A stretch of 57,523 nucleotides of DNA from Mycolicibacter longobardus. GTDB taxonomy: Bacteria; Actinomycetota; Actinomycetes; Mycobacteriales; Mycobacteriaceae. A program made the translations under genes and the position numbers. This document shows positions 39,517 to 47,681 of this stretch, in pieces (position 1 is the stretch's first letter; each line of letters opens with the position of its first letter). The notes under the pieces are model-generated. The model saw only the letters and a program-made list of their open reading frames with translations. It searched no databases and was not told the DNA's origin. Where the stretch lies: contig NZ_LQPG01000056.1 in the NCBI RefSeq assembly GCF_002102265.1, positions 1 to 57,523 on the forward strand. Reading direction: 5' to 3'.

Positions 39517-41861
39517 AGCTTCCCCGGGTCGTCATCGCCGCACCCGCATCCGGGCACGGCAAGACCACGGTGGCGGTCGGGCTGATGGCGGCCCTGGCCA
39601 GCCGCGGCCTCCAGGTCAGCGGGCACAAGGTCGGTCCGGACTACATCGACCCCGGCTATCACGCGCTGGCCACCGGCCGGCCGGCCCGCAACCTGGATCC
39701 GTACCTGGTCGGCGCAGATCGGATCGTTCCGCTGCTACTGCACGGTGCTGCGGGTGCGGATATCGCTGTGATCGAAGGCGTGATGGGGCTTTTCGACGGC
39801 CGCCTCGGCTGTGACGGTGAGGCCTCCACCGCCCATGTCGCGGCGTTGACGGAGAGCCCGGTGGTGCTGGTCATCGACATCTCGCATGCCTCCCGTACGC
39901 ACGCGGCGGTGGTGGCGGGCCTGGCGGGGTTCGACCCGGCGGTGCGGATCGCCGGGGTGGTGCTGAACCAGGCCGGCAGTGCCCGGCACGCCGACGAGGT
40001 TGTTAACGCGTTGCGCTCCAACGGTATTCCGGTGCTGGGGGTGTTGCCGCGTGATGCGGGCGTGCGGACGCCGTCCCGGCATCTCGGGCTGGTGCCGGCA
40101 GCCGAGCGGGAGGAGTCCGCTGCCGTGCCGGCGCGGCTGGCCCAGCTCATCGAGCAGCATGTGGATCTGGATGCGGTAGCGGCCATTGCGAGGCAGGCAC
40201 CTGCCTTGACCGGGTGCGCCTGGGATCCGGCCGCTGAGGTGGGTGCCGCTTCGGGGCCCCGCCCGGTGGTGGCCGTCGCCGGCGGGCGGGCCTTCACGTT
40301 CGGCTACACCGAGACTTTCGAGCTGTTGCGCGCTGCCGGCTGTGAGGTGGTGTGCTTCGACCCGCTCACCGACGTGCACCTGCCGGCCGGTACCGCCGGC
40401 ATCTATCTGGGCGGCGGTTTCCCGGAGGTCTACGCCGCCGAGCTGGCCGCCAACACCGCGCTGTTGGGTGCGCTGCGGGCGGCGATCGCGGCTGGGGTGC
40501 CGACCGTCGCCGAATGTGGCGGGCTGGCGTATCTGTGCCGCAGTGTCGATGACGTGGCCGGGGTGGGCGCGCTGCCGGGTTCGGCAGCGATGACGCCGCG
40601 CCTGACGCTGGGCTACCGGGAGGCCACCGCGCCGGCCGACAACCTGCTGGCGCGGGCCGGCGATCGGGTGACGGCGCATGAATTCCACCGCACCCAAGTC
40701 GTTTTCGACAACCCGGTCGATGCCGCATGGCAGCTGCCCGACGGCCCGGACGGCATCGCGGGACGCAGCCTGCATGCCTCCTACCTGCACACCCACTGGG
40801 CCGGATACCCCCGGCTGGCACAGCGTTTCGCCGATGCCGTACGCGGCTTTACGCGCGACGACCTGCACCATCACGGCGACGCCGAGACGGCGCCGGGACT
40901 GCTGGATTTCGCGGTCAACGTCTACGCCGGGCCGCGCCCGGACTGGCTGGACGACGCCCTGCACGCGTCCCTGGATGACGCGGTGTCCTACCCGGAGGCG
41001 TCCGCGGCCCGTACCGCCCTGGCCGCCCGACACGGCCTTTCACCCGAGGAAGTGCTGCCCACCGCCGGCGCCTCGGAGGCCTTCGACCTGGTGGCCCGGC
41101 TGCGCCGGTGGCGATTGCCGGTGGTGGTGCACCCGCAGTACACCGGTCCGCATGCCGCGCTGACGGCCGCCGGTCACCCCGTCGGCACGGTGCTGTGCCG
41201 GGCCGACGACGGTTTCGCACTGCACCCCGACGCGGTGCCCGAGGACGCCGACCTGGTCGTCGTCGGCAATCCGACCAACCCCACCGGGGTGCTGCATCCC
41301 GCCGATACGCTGCGCCGGCTGCTGCGGCCCGGCCGGATGGTGCTGGTCGACGAAGCGTTCCTCGACGCGATCCCGGGTGAGCCGGAAACCCTTTCCGGGG
41401 CGCGACATCCGGGTCTGCTGGTGAGCCGTAGCCTGACCAAGCATTGGTCGATTCCCGGGGTTCGCGCGGGATATCTGCTCGGCGATCCCGCATTGCTCGC
41501 TGAGGCAGCGAGACTGCAGGTTCCCTGGTCGGTGTCGGCTCCGGCGCTGGCCGCCATGCTGGCCTGCTCGGACCAGCGGGCCGTGCGCGAAAGTGAGCTC
41601 CGCGCCAGGCAACTGGCGTCATGGCGCGACAATCTGGGTGAGGCTCTCGCCGCGCGCGGAGTGCCGTTCGTCGCCGGTTTAGCGCCCTATATCTTGGCCC
41701 GGGTCGGCGTCGGGGTGCATACAGCGTTGCGTGCGAACGGTATTGCGGTGCGGCGCGCTGACACCTTTCCGGGTCTGGATGACAGCTGGGTGCGGATCGC
41801 GGTCCGCCCACCGGAGGTCACCGACCAACTGCTGTGCGCCCTTGACCGGATGCTTCGGTGA
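39510..41861 (+). CDS. cobBC: CobB-CobC fusion: cobyrinate a,c-diamide synthase with PLP-dependent CobC domain
   Basis: One uninterrupted 783-residue frame. Residues 1 to about 455 are CobB (as Rv2848c): the P-loop APASGHGKTT, GPDYIDPGYH, IEGVMGLFDG, and the class I amidotransferase-like Cys336 in PTVAECGGLAYL with HASYLHTHWAGYP. Residues about 463-783 are CobC (as Rv2231c): LLDFAVNVYAGP, the aminotransferase motif VVGNPTNPTG and PLP lysine 644 in SRSLTKHWSIPGVRAGY. CobB amidates the a and c side chains; CobC makes aminopropanol phosphate (threonine-phosphate decarboxylase family). In M. tuberculosis these are distant separate genes. No start codon or Shine-Dalgarno is needed at the junction HHHGDAETAPG, so it looks like a true fusion. 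Confidence 0.92.
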   Translation: MVELPRVVIAAPASGHGKTTVAVGLMAALASRGLQVSGHKVGPDYIDPGYHALATGRPARNLDPYLVGADRIVPLLLHGAAGADIAVIEGVMGLFDGRLGCDGEASTAHVAALTESPVVLVIDISHASRTHAAVVAGLAGFDPAVRIAGVVLNQAGSARHADEVVNALRSNGIPVLGVLPRDAGVRTPSRHLGLVPAAEREESAAVPARLAQLIEQHVDLDAVAAIARQAPALTGCAWDPAAEVGAASGPRPVVAVAGGRAFTFGYTETFELLRAAGCEVVCFDPLTDVHLPAGTAGIYLGGGFPEVYAAELAANTALLGALRAAIAAGVPTVAECGGLAYLCRSVDDVAGVGALPGSAAMTPRLTLGYREATAPADNLLARAGDRVTAHEFHRTQVVFDNPVDAAWQLPDGPDGIAGRSLHASYLHTHWAGYPRLAQRFADAVRGFTRDDLHHHGDAETAPGLLDFAVNVYAGPRPDWLDDALHASLDDAVSYPEASAARTALAARHGLSPEEVLPTAGASEAFDLVARLRRWRLPVVVHPQYTGPHAALTAAGHPVGTVLCRADDGFALHPDAVPEDADLVVVGNPTNPTGVLHPADTLRRLLRPGRMVLVDEAFLDAIPGEPETLSGARHPGLLVSRSLTKHWSIPGVRAGYLLGDPALLAEAARLQVPWSVSAPALAAMLACSDQRAVRESELRARQLASWRDNLGEALAARGVPFVAGLAPYILARVGVGVHTALRANGIAVRRADTFPGLDDSWVRIAVRPPEVTDQLLCALDRMLR

Positions 41862-42787
41862 TACCGGCGCGGGCGTTCGGACTGCTGCTCGGATACGCCG
41901 CCGACCGCGCCTGGGGTGACCCGCGGCGAGGGCACCCGGTCGCCGGATTCGGGGCCTGCGCGACGGCGTTGGAGCACCGGATCTACCGCGACAGCCGGGC
42001 GAACGGTGCCGCCCATGTCCTGGTGTTGATCGGCGGGGCCACCGGGCTGGCGTATGCCGCCGAACGCGTCACCCGAAACCCGTTGATGCGCACTGTGTTG
42101 ACCGCCGTGACCACCTGGGCGGTGCTCGGAGGCCGCTCCCTGGAACGCGAAGCCGACGCGGTGCACGCCTTCCTCGCCGCAGATGACCTCGAGTCGGCGC
42201 GGTCGCGGGTGCGCAATCTGGTCGGGCGTGACACCGTCGCGCTGGGTCCGGACGAGATCGCCCGCGCCGTAGTCGAATCCGTGGCGGAGAACACCTCGGA
42301 CGCGGTGGTGGCATCCTTGGCGTGGGGGGCGGTGGCCGGGGTTCCGGGCCTGGTGGCGCATCGCGCCGCCAACACTCTGGACGCGATGATCGGCCACCGC
42401 AACGCCCGCTACAGCCGGTTCGGCTGGGCCGCAGCTCGATTGGATGACGCCCTGGGATTGCCCGCCTCCCGGTTGAGCGGGGTTCTGGCCGCCGTATTGG
42501 GCCCCGACCCTGCCGGCGCATTGCGTGCGTGGCACCGCGACGCCCGGCACCATCCCAGTCCCAATGCCGGGGCGGTCGAGGCCGCGTTCGCCGGAGCGCT
42601 GGGTGTGCAGCTCGGTGGAGTCAACACCTATTACGGGAATCGGCGCGAGGACCGGGCACGGATGGGCTACGGTCGGGCGCCGGTGCCGTCCGATGTTCCG
42701 CGGACGACACGGCTGGCGCGGCGGGTGGGCGACGGTGCCATGCTCACTGCGGTGGCGTGCTGTCTGATACGGGACATGAGGAGGTAG
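41858..42787 (+). CDS. cobD: Adenosylcobinamide-phosphate synthase (CbiB/CobD)
   Basis: A 309-residue integral membrane protein linking the aminopropanol arm to adenosylcobyric acid, counterpart of Rv2236c. Marks: ARAFGLLLGYAADRAWGDPRRGHPVAGFG, VGRDTVALGPDEIARAVVESVAENTSDAVVASLAWGAVAGVPG, AANTLDAMIGHRNARY and HPSPNAGAVEAAFAGALGVQLGG. GTG 41858 overlaps the cobBC stop (GTGA). It uses the product of the CobC domain encoded immediately upstream, so enzyme order follows gene order. Confidence 0.94.
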   Translation: MIPARAFGLLLGYAADRAWGDPRRGHPVAGFGACATALEHRIYRDSRANGAAHVLVLIGGATGLAYAAERVTRNPLMRTVLTAVTTWAVLGGRSLEREADAVHAFLAADDLESARSRVRNLVGRDTVALGPDEIARAVVESVAENTSDAVVASLAWGAVAGVPGLVAHRAANTLDAMIGHRNARYSRFGWAAARLDDALGLPASRLSGVLAAVLGPDPAGALRAWHRDARHHPSPNAGAVEAAFAGALGVQLGGVNTYYGNRREDRARMGYGRAPVPSDVPRTTRLARRVGDGAMLTAVACCLIRDMRR

Positions 42788-42789
42788 GC

Positions 42790-43227
42790 GTGCCGACTCT
42801 CGACGGTGTCAATTTCTCGACGGACGGTGCGCGGGTGGACCGGGACTGGCTCTGGGCCGAGCTCACCGAGCACACCTATTGGGCGAAGTACCGCACCCGC
42901 GCCATGTTCGACCGACAACTCGACGGAGCGTGGCGGGTGGTGGGCGCTTACCGGGCCGACGACGGGGCGATGGTCGGCTTCTGCCGCGCGGTCTCCGACG
43001 GCGCCGCTTTCGCCTACCTGGCTGACGTCTACGTCGCCCGTACGCAGCGCGGCCAGGAGATCGGCAAGAGATTGTTGCGGGTGATGATCGACGAGGGCCC
43101 CGGCCGGGATTTTCGGTGGACGCTGCACACTGCCGACGCGCACGGGCTGTACGAGCAGTTCGGCTTCGCCGCTCCGGACGCGACGTACATGGAACGCCCC
43201 TACCGGCTGGTGCACATTCGGGACTGA
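42790..43227 (+). CDS. GNAT-family acetyltransferase (Rv2851c-like)
   Basis: A 145-residue GCN5-fold protein. The acetyl-CoA loop is VYVARTQRGQEIGKRLLRVMI, preceded by AYLADVYV and followed by WTLHTADAHGLYEQFGFA. The GTG at 42790 is two bases after cobD, so it ends the riboswitch operon. A GNAT gene also neighbours the chelatase gene in M. tuberculosis (Rv2851c beside Rv2850c), so the association is conserved, but no role in B12 synthesis is established. Acceptor unknown. Confidence 0.85.
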   Translation: MPTLDGVNFSTDGARVDRDWLWAELTEHTYWAKYRTRAMFDRQLDGAWRVVGAYRADDGAMVGFCRAVSDGAAFAYLADVYVARTQRGQEIGKRLLRVMIDEGPGRDFRWTLHTADAHGLYEQFGFAAPDATYMERPYRLVHIRD

Positions 43228-43475
43228 CCGCGCCGGCGCGTTATCCCCAGTTGCGGTCCAACCCACAGGTGCGCACGGCGACGGGTGATCCCAGCTCCCG
43301 CAGAGCGCTTTGGTGATGGCTCCTCCGGGTGCGTTCGGACTGCCGCCGGGGTGCATCAAAACAACCGCGTCGTGAGCGTAGGCACGTCGAGCCACGGCTG
43401 CGAAGCTATGCGGTCAGCCACCGATTCGTCGGCAAACACACGCGCCGACCCGTGTGCATCGGCCATGATGCAGTC

Positions 43476-44120
43476 ATGGGAGACGGTGTGGCCATGATTG
43501 ACTCAGCCGACTTCGCCAGCCGCAAACGGCGCATGGCAGCGCGGCGACGCCGAATTTTGGCGTGCGACGAATGCTCGGCGAACGATCCCGGCATCACCGC
43601 GGCGGTAGCGGGTTACGGCTCAGTTGTCTCGCCGGTGGCGCTTGTAGGGCAGGCCCCAGCCCCAAAATGTGTTGGCGCTAGGCCGTTCACCGAGGGGTCG
43701 GGCAAGCTGATCGACGCTGCCCTGGAAGCTGTCGACTTGTCCCCCGACCGCGTATTCATCACTAATGCTGTCCACTGCCATCTGCCCGACCACCGTCCGC
43801 CGACGGCGCGCGAGATCGCCACCCACCTACCTCACCTGCGCGATGAGCTGGATATCGTGTCGCCATCTTTGGTGATCGGCCTGGGAAAGCACGCCGAAAA
43901 AGCGTTGCGGTCGATTTATCCCGGCGCGGTGGAGTTGCGGTGGCCGTTCACAACGCCGAGTGCCCGACAGGCACAACGGCTCGAAGCTGCGGGGGCGCCG
44001 TTGCTGCTGTTCGCGCCTCACCCCAACCGAATCAGGCAGTGGGAACCCGCAAACAAGCCCATGTACGTGCGCCGTCTGGCCTCAGCGTTGGCGTGGGCAT
44101 GGAGGTGCTGTGCACCGTGA
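43476..44120 (+). CDS. Divergent uracil-DNA glycosylase-superfamily protein
   Basis: A 214-residue protein resembling family 4 uracil-DNA glycosylases: ILACDECSAN (Fe-S CxxC), VALVGQAPAP...ARPFTEGSGKLIDAAL, VFITNAVHCHLPDHRPPTAREI, LVIGLGKHAEKAL and FAPHPNRIRQ. Two deviations stand out. The fourth Fe-S cysteine of family 4 aligns with His (REIATHLPHL), and the GExPGxxE catalytic motif reads GQAPAPK, so classical activity is doubtful. The start is ATG 43476 (ATG 43494 also possible); the open frame to 43329 lacks similarity. Codon use is less GC-biased than its neighbours, suggesting acquisition. The 248-bp gap upstream (43228-43475) shows no other gene. Confidence 0.62.
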   Translation: MGDGVAMIDSADFASRKRRMAARRRRILACDECSANDPGITAAVAGYGSVVSPVALVGQAPAPKCVGARPFTEGSGKLIDAALEAVDLSPDRVFITNAVHCHLPDHRPPTAREIATHLPHLRDELDIVSPSLVIGLGKHAEKALRSIYPGAVELRWPFTTPSARQAQRLEAAGAPLLLFAPHPNRIRQWEPANKPMYVRRLASALAWAWRCCAP

Positions 44121-44214
44121 CGCTCTGCATCAGATAAAGTCCACAACCCCAAGGACTCCTAGAAACCGACCCCGACCTACCCGATGACGAAGTGACCTAG
44201 CACCGGGATGCCGG

Positions 44215-44640
44215 TCAGGCTTCGCTTCGAATCAGCTCCACGACCGGGATGACCCGCTCGGTCCGCTCCCGGTAGGCGGCGAAGCCGGGGTAGCGCTCGG
44301 CCTGGATCGCGTAGAGCCGGTCGTGTTCGGCGCCGGTGACCTCGGTGGCGGTGACGGGGAAGGTCTCGGTGCCGATCTCGACGGTCGCCGAGGGGTTGGC
44401 CCGCAGGTTGTAGTACCAGCTCGGGTGGTTGTCCTTGCCCTCATTGGAGGCGAACACGATGATCCGTTCTCCCTCGGGCAGATACATCATCGGGCTGGTG
44501 CGCGGCTGCCCTGACTTGGCCCCGATGGTGGTCAGCAGCAGGACCGGCGCTCCGTCGAACCGGCCGCCCAGCTTCCCGCCACTGCTGCGGAACTCAGCGA
44601 TGTTGCGGGCGTTGAACTCCAGGGTTCGCTTCGCGTCCAC
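44215..44640 (-). CDS. DDN-like deazaflavin (F420)-dependent nitroreductase-family protein
   Basis: A 141-residue split-barrel protein: VLLLTTIGAKSGQPRTSPMMYL, ERIIVFASNEGKDNHPSWYYNLRANPSATVEIG, and FPVTATEVTGAEHDRLYAIQAERYPGFAAY, the set for the DDN/FDORB F420-dependent group (GxxSGxxR and N-x-P-xWYYNL). The frame runs to 44781, but the GTG at 44640 follows a GGGAGATGG Shine-Dalgarno and gives the usual N-terminus DAKRTLEFNARNIAEFR. It is 14 bp downstream of the ABM gene and probably co-transcribed. Possible quinone or nitro-compound reductase. Confidence 0.82.
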   Translation of the reverse strand: MDAKRTLEFNARNIAEFRSSGGKLGGRFDGAPVLLLTTIGAKSGQPRTSPMMYLPEGERIIVFASNEGKDNHPSWYYNLRANPSATVEIGTETFPVTATEVTGAEHDRLYAIQAERYPGFAAYRERTERVIPVVELIRSEA

Positions 44641-44654
44641 GGCTGACCATCTCC

Positions 44655-44945
44655 CTAGTCGATGCCCACGAAGTGCTCGATCACCGGCGGGGATTCGTAG
44701 AAACCGTGCAACAGGCCTCGCCACTGCTCGAATTCGGGCGACTTCCGGAATCCCTCGGTGTGCGCCTCGACGCTCTCCCACTGCACCAGCAGCAGGTATA
44801 GGTTCGGCGACTCGACCGAGCGCGACATCGAAATCCCCAGGAATCCAGGCTGCGCGGAGATCAACGGCCGCGCCTTGGCGAACGCTGCTTCGAAATCGGC
44901 TTCGCTGCCCGGCCGGATGGGTAGCACTCCATGTTCCACAATCAC
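44655..44945 (-). CDS. Antibiotic biosynthesis monooxygenase (ABM)-domain protein
   Basis: A 96-residue ferredoxin-like ABM domain: MIVEHGVLPIRPGSEADFEAAFAKA, GFLGISMSRSVESPNLYLLLVQWESVEAHTEGFRKS, FEQWRGLLHGFYESPPVIEHF. Such proteins act as small monooxygenases, heme degraders or simple binding dimers. The GTG at 44945 matches the family N-terminus; the frame upstream to 45389 is noise. It is divergent from the membrane protein at 45067. Function uncertain. Confidence 0.8.
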   Translation of the reverse strand: MIVEHGVLPIRPGSEADFEAAFAKARPLISAQPGFLGISMSRSVESPNLYLLLVQWESVEAHTEGFRKSPEFEQWRGLLHGFYESPPVIEHFVGID

Positions 44946-45002
44946 GCCTGCCAGTCTGCCCGACGGCGTGTGGCCAGGATTACCGACCAAAGACTCTTGT
45001 CT

Positions 45003-45050
45003 GTTACCGCATGACACAGATACGTTACCTGCAACCGACGGACACAGATA
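45003..45050. repeat. Paired direct repeats in a divergent promoter region
   Basis: gttacc occurs at 45003-45008 and 45024-45029 (21 bp apart). gacacagata occurs at 45013-45022 and 45041-45050 (28 bp apart). They lie in the 121-bp gap between the ABM gene and the membrane protein gene, an AT-richer patch, and could be binding sites of a shared regulator. Confidence 0.4.
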
Positions 45051-45066
45051 ACTCTGGAGGTGCGGT

Positions 45067-45513
45067 ATGGGTGCTCTCGCAGCGGCGGTGGTCTTCGCCT
45101 GGATGGGTATGGTGCTGGCGATCTCGTTCTTGGAGGCGCCGTTGAAGTTCCGGGCGCCGGGGATCACCATCCCGTTGGGTTTGGGCATCGGCCGCCTGGT
45201 GTTCCGGGCCCTGAACGCGGTCGAGATCGTGCTGGCGACGGTGGTGGTGCTCGCGGTCGCCGCCGATCCCCCGGGGCCGGCGGCGCTGGCGGCGATCGGC
45301 GTCGCGGTGGCGGTGTTGACCGCCCAACTGTTGTTCGTCCGGCCGAGGCTGCGTCGCCGCTCGGATGCGGTGCTGGCCGCGGAGGCCACCCCGGCCGGCG
45401 GGATGGCCGAGCGCTCGACGGCTCACTACGCCTACGCCGGACTGGAAGTGGTCAAGGTTGTCGCGCTGCTGGCTGCCGGTGCCGCCCTGCAGGTCTATTC
45501 AGTCACCGGTTAG
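45067..45513 (+). CDS. Four-helix membrane protein of unknown function
   Basis: A 148-residue protein with four predicted helices: LAAAVVFAWMGMVLAISF, the pair around VEIVLATVVVLAVAA and AALAAIGVAVAVLTAQLLF, then LEVVKVVALLAAGAALQVY. A conserved-looking loop, FLEAPLKFRAPGITIPLGLGIGRLVFRALN, lies between helices 1 and 2. TGGAGG precedes the ATG by about six bases. I do not recognise a function. Its 3' end overlaps cobK by 15 bases in convergent orientation. Confidence 0.78.
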   Translation: MGALAAAVVFAWMGMVLAISFLEAPLKFRAPGITIPLGLGIGRLVFRALNAVEIVLATVVVLAVAADPPGPAALAAIGVAVAVLTAQLLFVRPRLRRRSDAVLAAEATPAGGMAERSTAHYAYAGLEVVKVVALLAAGAALQVYSVTG

Positions 45514-46233
45514 CACCCAGGCCAGCGCCTGTTCGACGTCGTACACCGTTGTCACGCCCGCTGGCCGGGCCGGGCGGCGCACGATGACCACCGGCAGGCC
45601 GAGTTCTCCGGCGGCCACCATCTTCGGCCAGGTGTATTCGCCCCCGGAGTCCTTGGTGACGACGACGTCGGCGCGGTGATCGCGCAGCAGTGCGAGTTCG
45701 CCCGGCAACGCGTAGGGTCCGCGGTCCCTGATCACAGTCCAGTTGCGCGGCAACGTGATCGATGGCGCCTCGACGACGCGGGCCAGCACCGCCGCCTCGG
45801 CCAGCGCCGGAAGGTAGGCCGCCAACTGTTGACGTCCGATGGTCAGCACCGGCCGCCGGCCCAGCCGGGCCGCGATCTGCCCGGCCTGGTCGTGTGAGTC
45901 GGCCCAATGCCAGGACGGCCCGGCCCGCTCCGCCCAGCCGGTCCGCTCCAACCGCAACAACGGGCGGCCGGTGGCGGCGCAGGCCGCGGCCGCGTTGGCC
46001 GACATGGTCGTCGCGAACGGGTGGGTGGCATCCACGACGGCGTCGTAGTCGGCCAATGCCGCACGCAGACCGTCGATTCCCCCGAAGCCGCCGATCCGCA
46101 CCGCTCCGACGGGCAGCCGTGGATCGGCGACCCGGCCGGCGAGCGAGGTCGTGACGTCGACACCGGCGGCGACCAGCCGGTCGGCCAGGGCTCGCGCTTC
46201 CGCGGTTCCGCCGAGCAGCAGCAGACGCGTCAC
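45499..46233 (-). CDS. cobK: Precorrin-6A reductase
   Basis: A 244-residue NADPH-dependent reductase making precorrin-6B. It begins with the Rossmann motif LLLLGGTAEARALADRL and shows VDATHPFATTMSANAAAAC, LLRLERTGW, VLTIGRQQLAAYLPAL and VVTKDSGGEYTWPKMVAA, typical of CobK/CbiJ. GTG 46233 overlaps the cobQ stop by four bases. It is the last gene of the riboswitch-cobN-cobF-cobQ-cobK operon, away from cobM and cobL, which flank it in M. tuberculosis. Confidence 0.94.
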   Translation of the reverse strand: MTRLLLLGGTAEARALADRLVAAGVDVTTSLAGRVADPRLPVGAVRIGGFGGIDGLRAALADYDAVVDATHPFATTMSANAAAACAATGRPLLRLERTGWAERAGPSWHWADSHDQAGQIAARLGRRPVLTIGRQQLAAYLPALAEAAVLARVVEAPSITLPRNWTVIRDRGPYALPGELALLRDHRADVVVTKDSGGEYTWPKMVAAGELGLPVVIVRRPARPAGVTTVYDVEQALAWVLTGD

Positions 46234-47681
46234 GGTGCCCCCGGTGCCAGAAACGGCAGGCCCGGCGGCGGCCCGCCGTGCGCCAACTCCAGCAGGGCGT
46301 CGACGTCCAGGTGCTCTTCGATCAGATCACCCAGCATGTCGAGTCGGCGCTCCCGGGCGGCAGGGAATGACACGCCCGACGGTGCCAGCCCCAGGGTGCC
46401 GCGCAAAAACGCCGCACGCAGCGCGTCGTCTTCCAGATATCCATGTCTCATGGTGCCGAACACCTGACCGGCACGAGCACCTCCGGGAAACTCGTCGACA
46501 CGGTCGCCCGGGGCGGTCCGACCGTGGTGTATCTCGTATCCGCCATCGGTCAGCCGCAGTACTTTATCTGCGGCAAAACATGTTTCAACATCCAGCAGGC
46601 CCAGACCGGTCACCTCGCCGGGCGCGCCCTCGACCCCTTCGGGATCGCGGATCACCCGGCCCAGCATCTGGAAGCCCCCGCAGATCCCCAGTACCGGCTT
46701 GCCCGCGGCGGCGTGCGCCGCGATGGCAGCATCGATCCCCCGCGAGCGCAGCCAGGCCAGATCGCTGATGGTGGAACGGGTTCCGGGCAGCACCACCAGA
46801 TCGGCGTCGGAAACCCCCCGCGGATCGGAGACGAACACGACGTCCAGATCCGGTTCCAATCCGAGTGCGTCGAGGTCGGTGAAGTTGCTGATCCGCGGCA
46901 GCCGGACCACCGCGGCCCGCCGCGCCCCGCTGCGCACCGAGCGCCTGCCGTCCAGATCGAGGGCGTCCTCGGAGTCCAGCCACAGCTCCGGATGCCACGG
47001 CAGGGTCCCGAACACCCGCCGGCCGGTGAGCCGCTCCAGGTCGGCCAGGCCCGGCGCCAGCAACCGCTGCTGCCCGCGGAACTTGTTCACCATGAACCCC
47101 GCCACCAATGCCTGATCCTCGGCCGAAAGCAGCGCGACGGTGCCGAAGAACGCCGCGAACACCCCGCCGCGGTCGACGTCACCGACCACGACCACCGGCA
47201 GGCCGGCGTGGCGCGCCAAGCCCATGTTCACGTAATCACCGGCCCGCAGATTGATCTCGGTCGGGCTGCCCGCACCCTCGGCGACGATCACGTCGTAGCG
47301 ACCGGCCAGGTCGTCGTAGGCTTCGTGCGCGCTGCGGGCCAACTCCTGCCGCCCCTGCATCCAGTTCGACGACGACAGCGTCCCCCACGGCCGGCCCATC
47401 AGCACGACGTGGCTGCGCTGGTCGCTGCCGGGCTTGAGCAGCACCGGGTTCATCGCCGGCTCCGGATCGACCCGCGCGGCGCGGGCCTGAATCCATTGCG
47501 CCCGACCGATTTCAGCCATCGAGCCGTCCGCGCCGGCGACCACCATCGAATTGTTGGACATGTTCTGCGCCTTGTACGGCGCCACCCGCACGCCGCGCCG
47601 GGCCAGCGCCCGGCACACCCCGGTGGCCACCACCGTCTTACCGGCGTCGCTGGTGGTTCCGGCGATCAGCAGCCCCGCCAT
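46230..47681 (-). CDS. cobQ: Cobyric acid synthase
   Basis: A 483-residue glutamine-dependent amidotransferase adding four amides to adenosylcobyrinic acid a,c-diamide. The N-terminal ATP domain shows LLIAGTTSDAGKTVVATG, YKAQNMSNNS and EGAGSPTEINLRAGDYVNMGLA. The C-terminal class I amidotransferase-like domain shows the nucleophile Cys in VLGICGGFQMLG and late GYEIHHGRT and MRHGYLEDDALR. It shares single or few bases with cobF and cobK on each side, a compact operon. Length matches the usual 480-510 residues. Confidence 0.95.
   Translation of the reverse strand: MAGLLIAGTTSDAGKTVVATGVCRALARRGVRVAPYKAQNMSNNSMVVAGADGSMAEIGRAQWIQARAARVDPEPAMNPVLLKPGSDQRSHVVLMGRPWGTLSSSNWMQGRQELARSAHEAYDDLAGRYDVIVAEGAGSPTEINLRAGDYVNMGLARHAGLPVVVVGDVDRGGVFAAFFGTVALLSAEDQALVAGFMVNKFRGQQRLLAPGLADLERLTGRRVFGTLPWHPELWLDSEDALDLDGRRSVRSGARRAAVVRLPRISNFTDLDALGLEPDLDVVFVSDPRGVSDADLVVLPGTRSTISDLAWLRSRGIDAAIAAHAAAGKPVLGICGGFQMLGRVIRDPEGVEGAPGEVTGLGLLDVETCFAADKVLRLTDGGYEIHHGRTAPGDRVDEFPGGARAGQVFGTMRHGYLEDDALRAAFLRGTLGLAPSGVSFPAARERRLDMLGDLIEEHLDVDALLELAHGGPPPGLPFLAPGAP

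Noticed and set aside
43228..43475. Possible remnant of a DUF222/HNH element with a ttatccccag motif
   Set aside because: No coding segment could be matched and the motif is short; nothing beyond a gap before the UDG-like gene is supportable.
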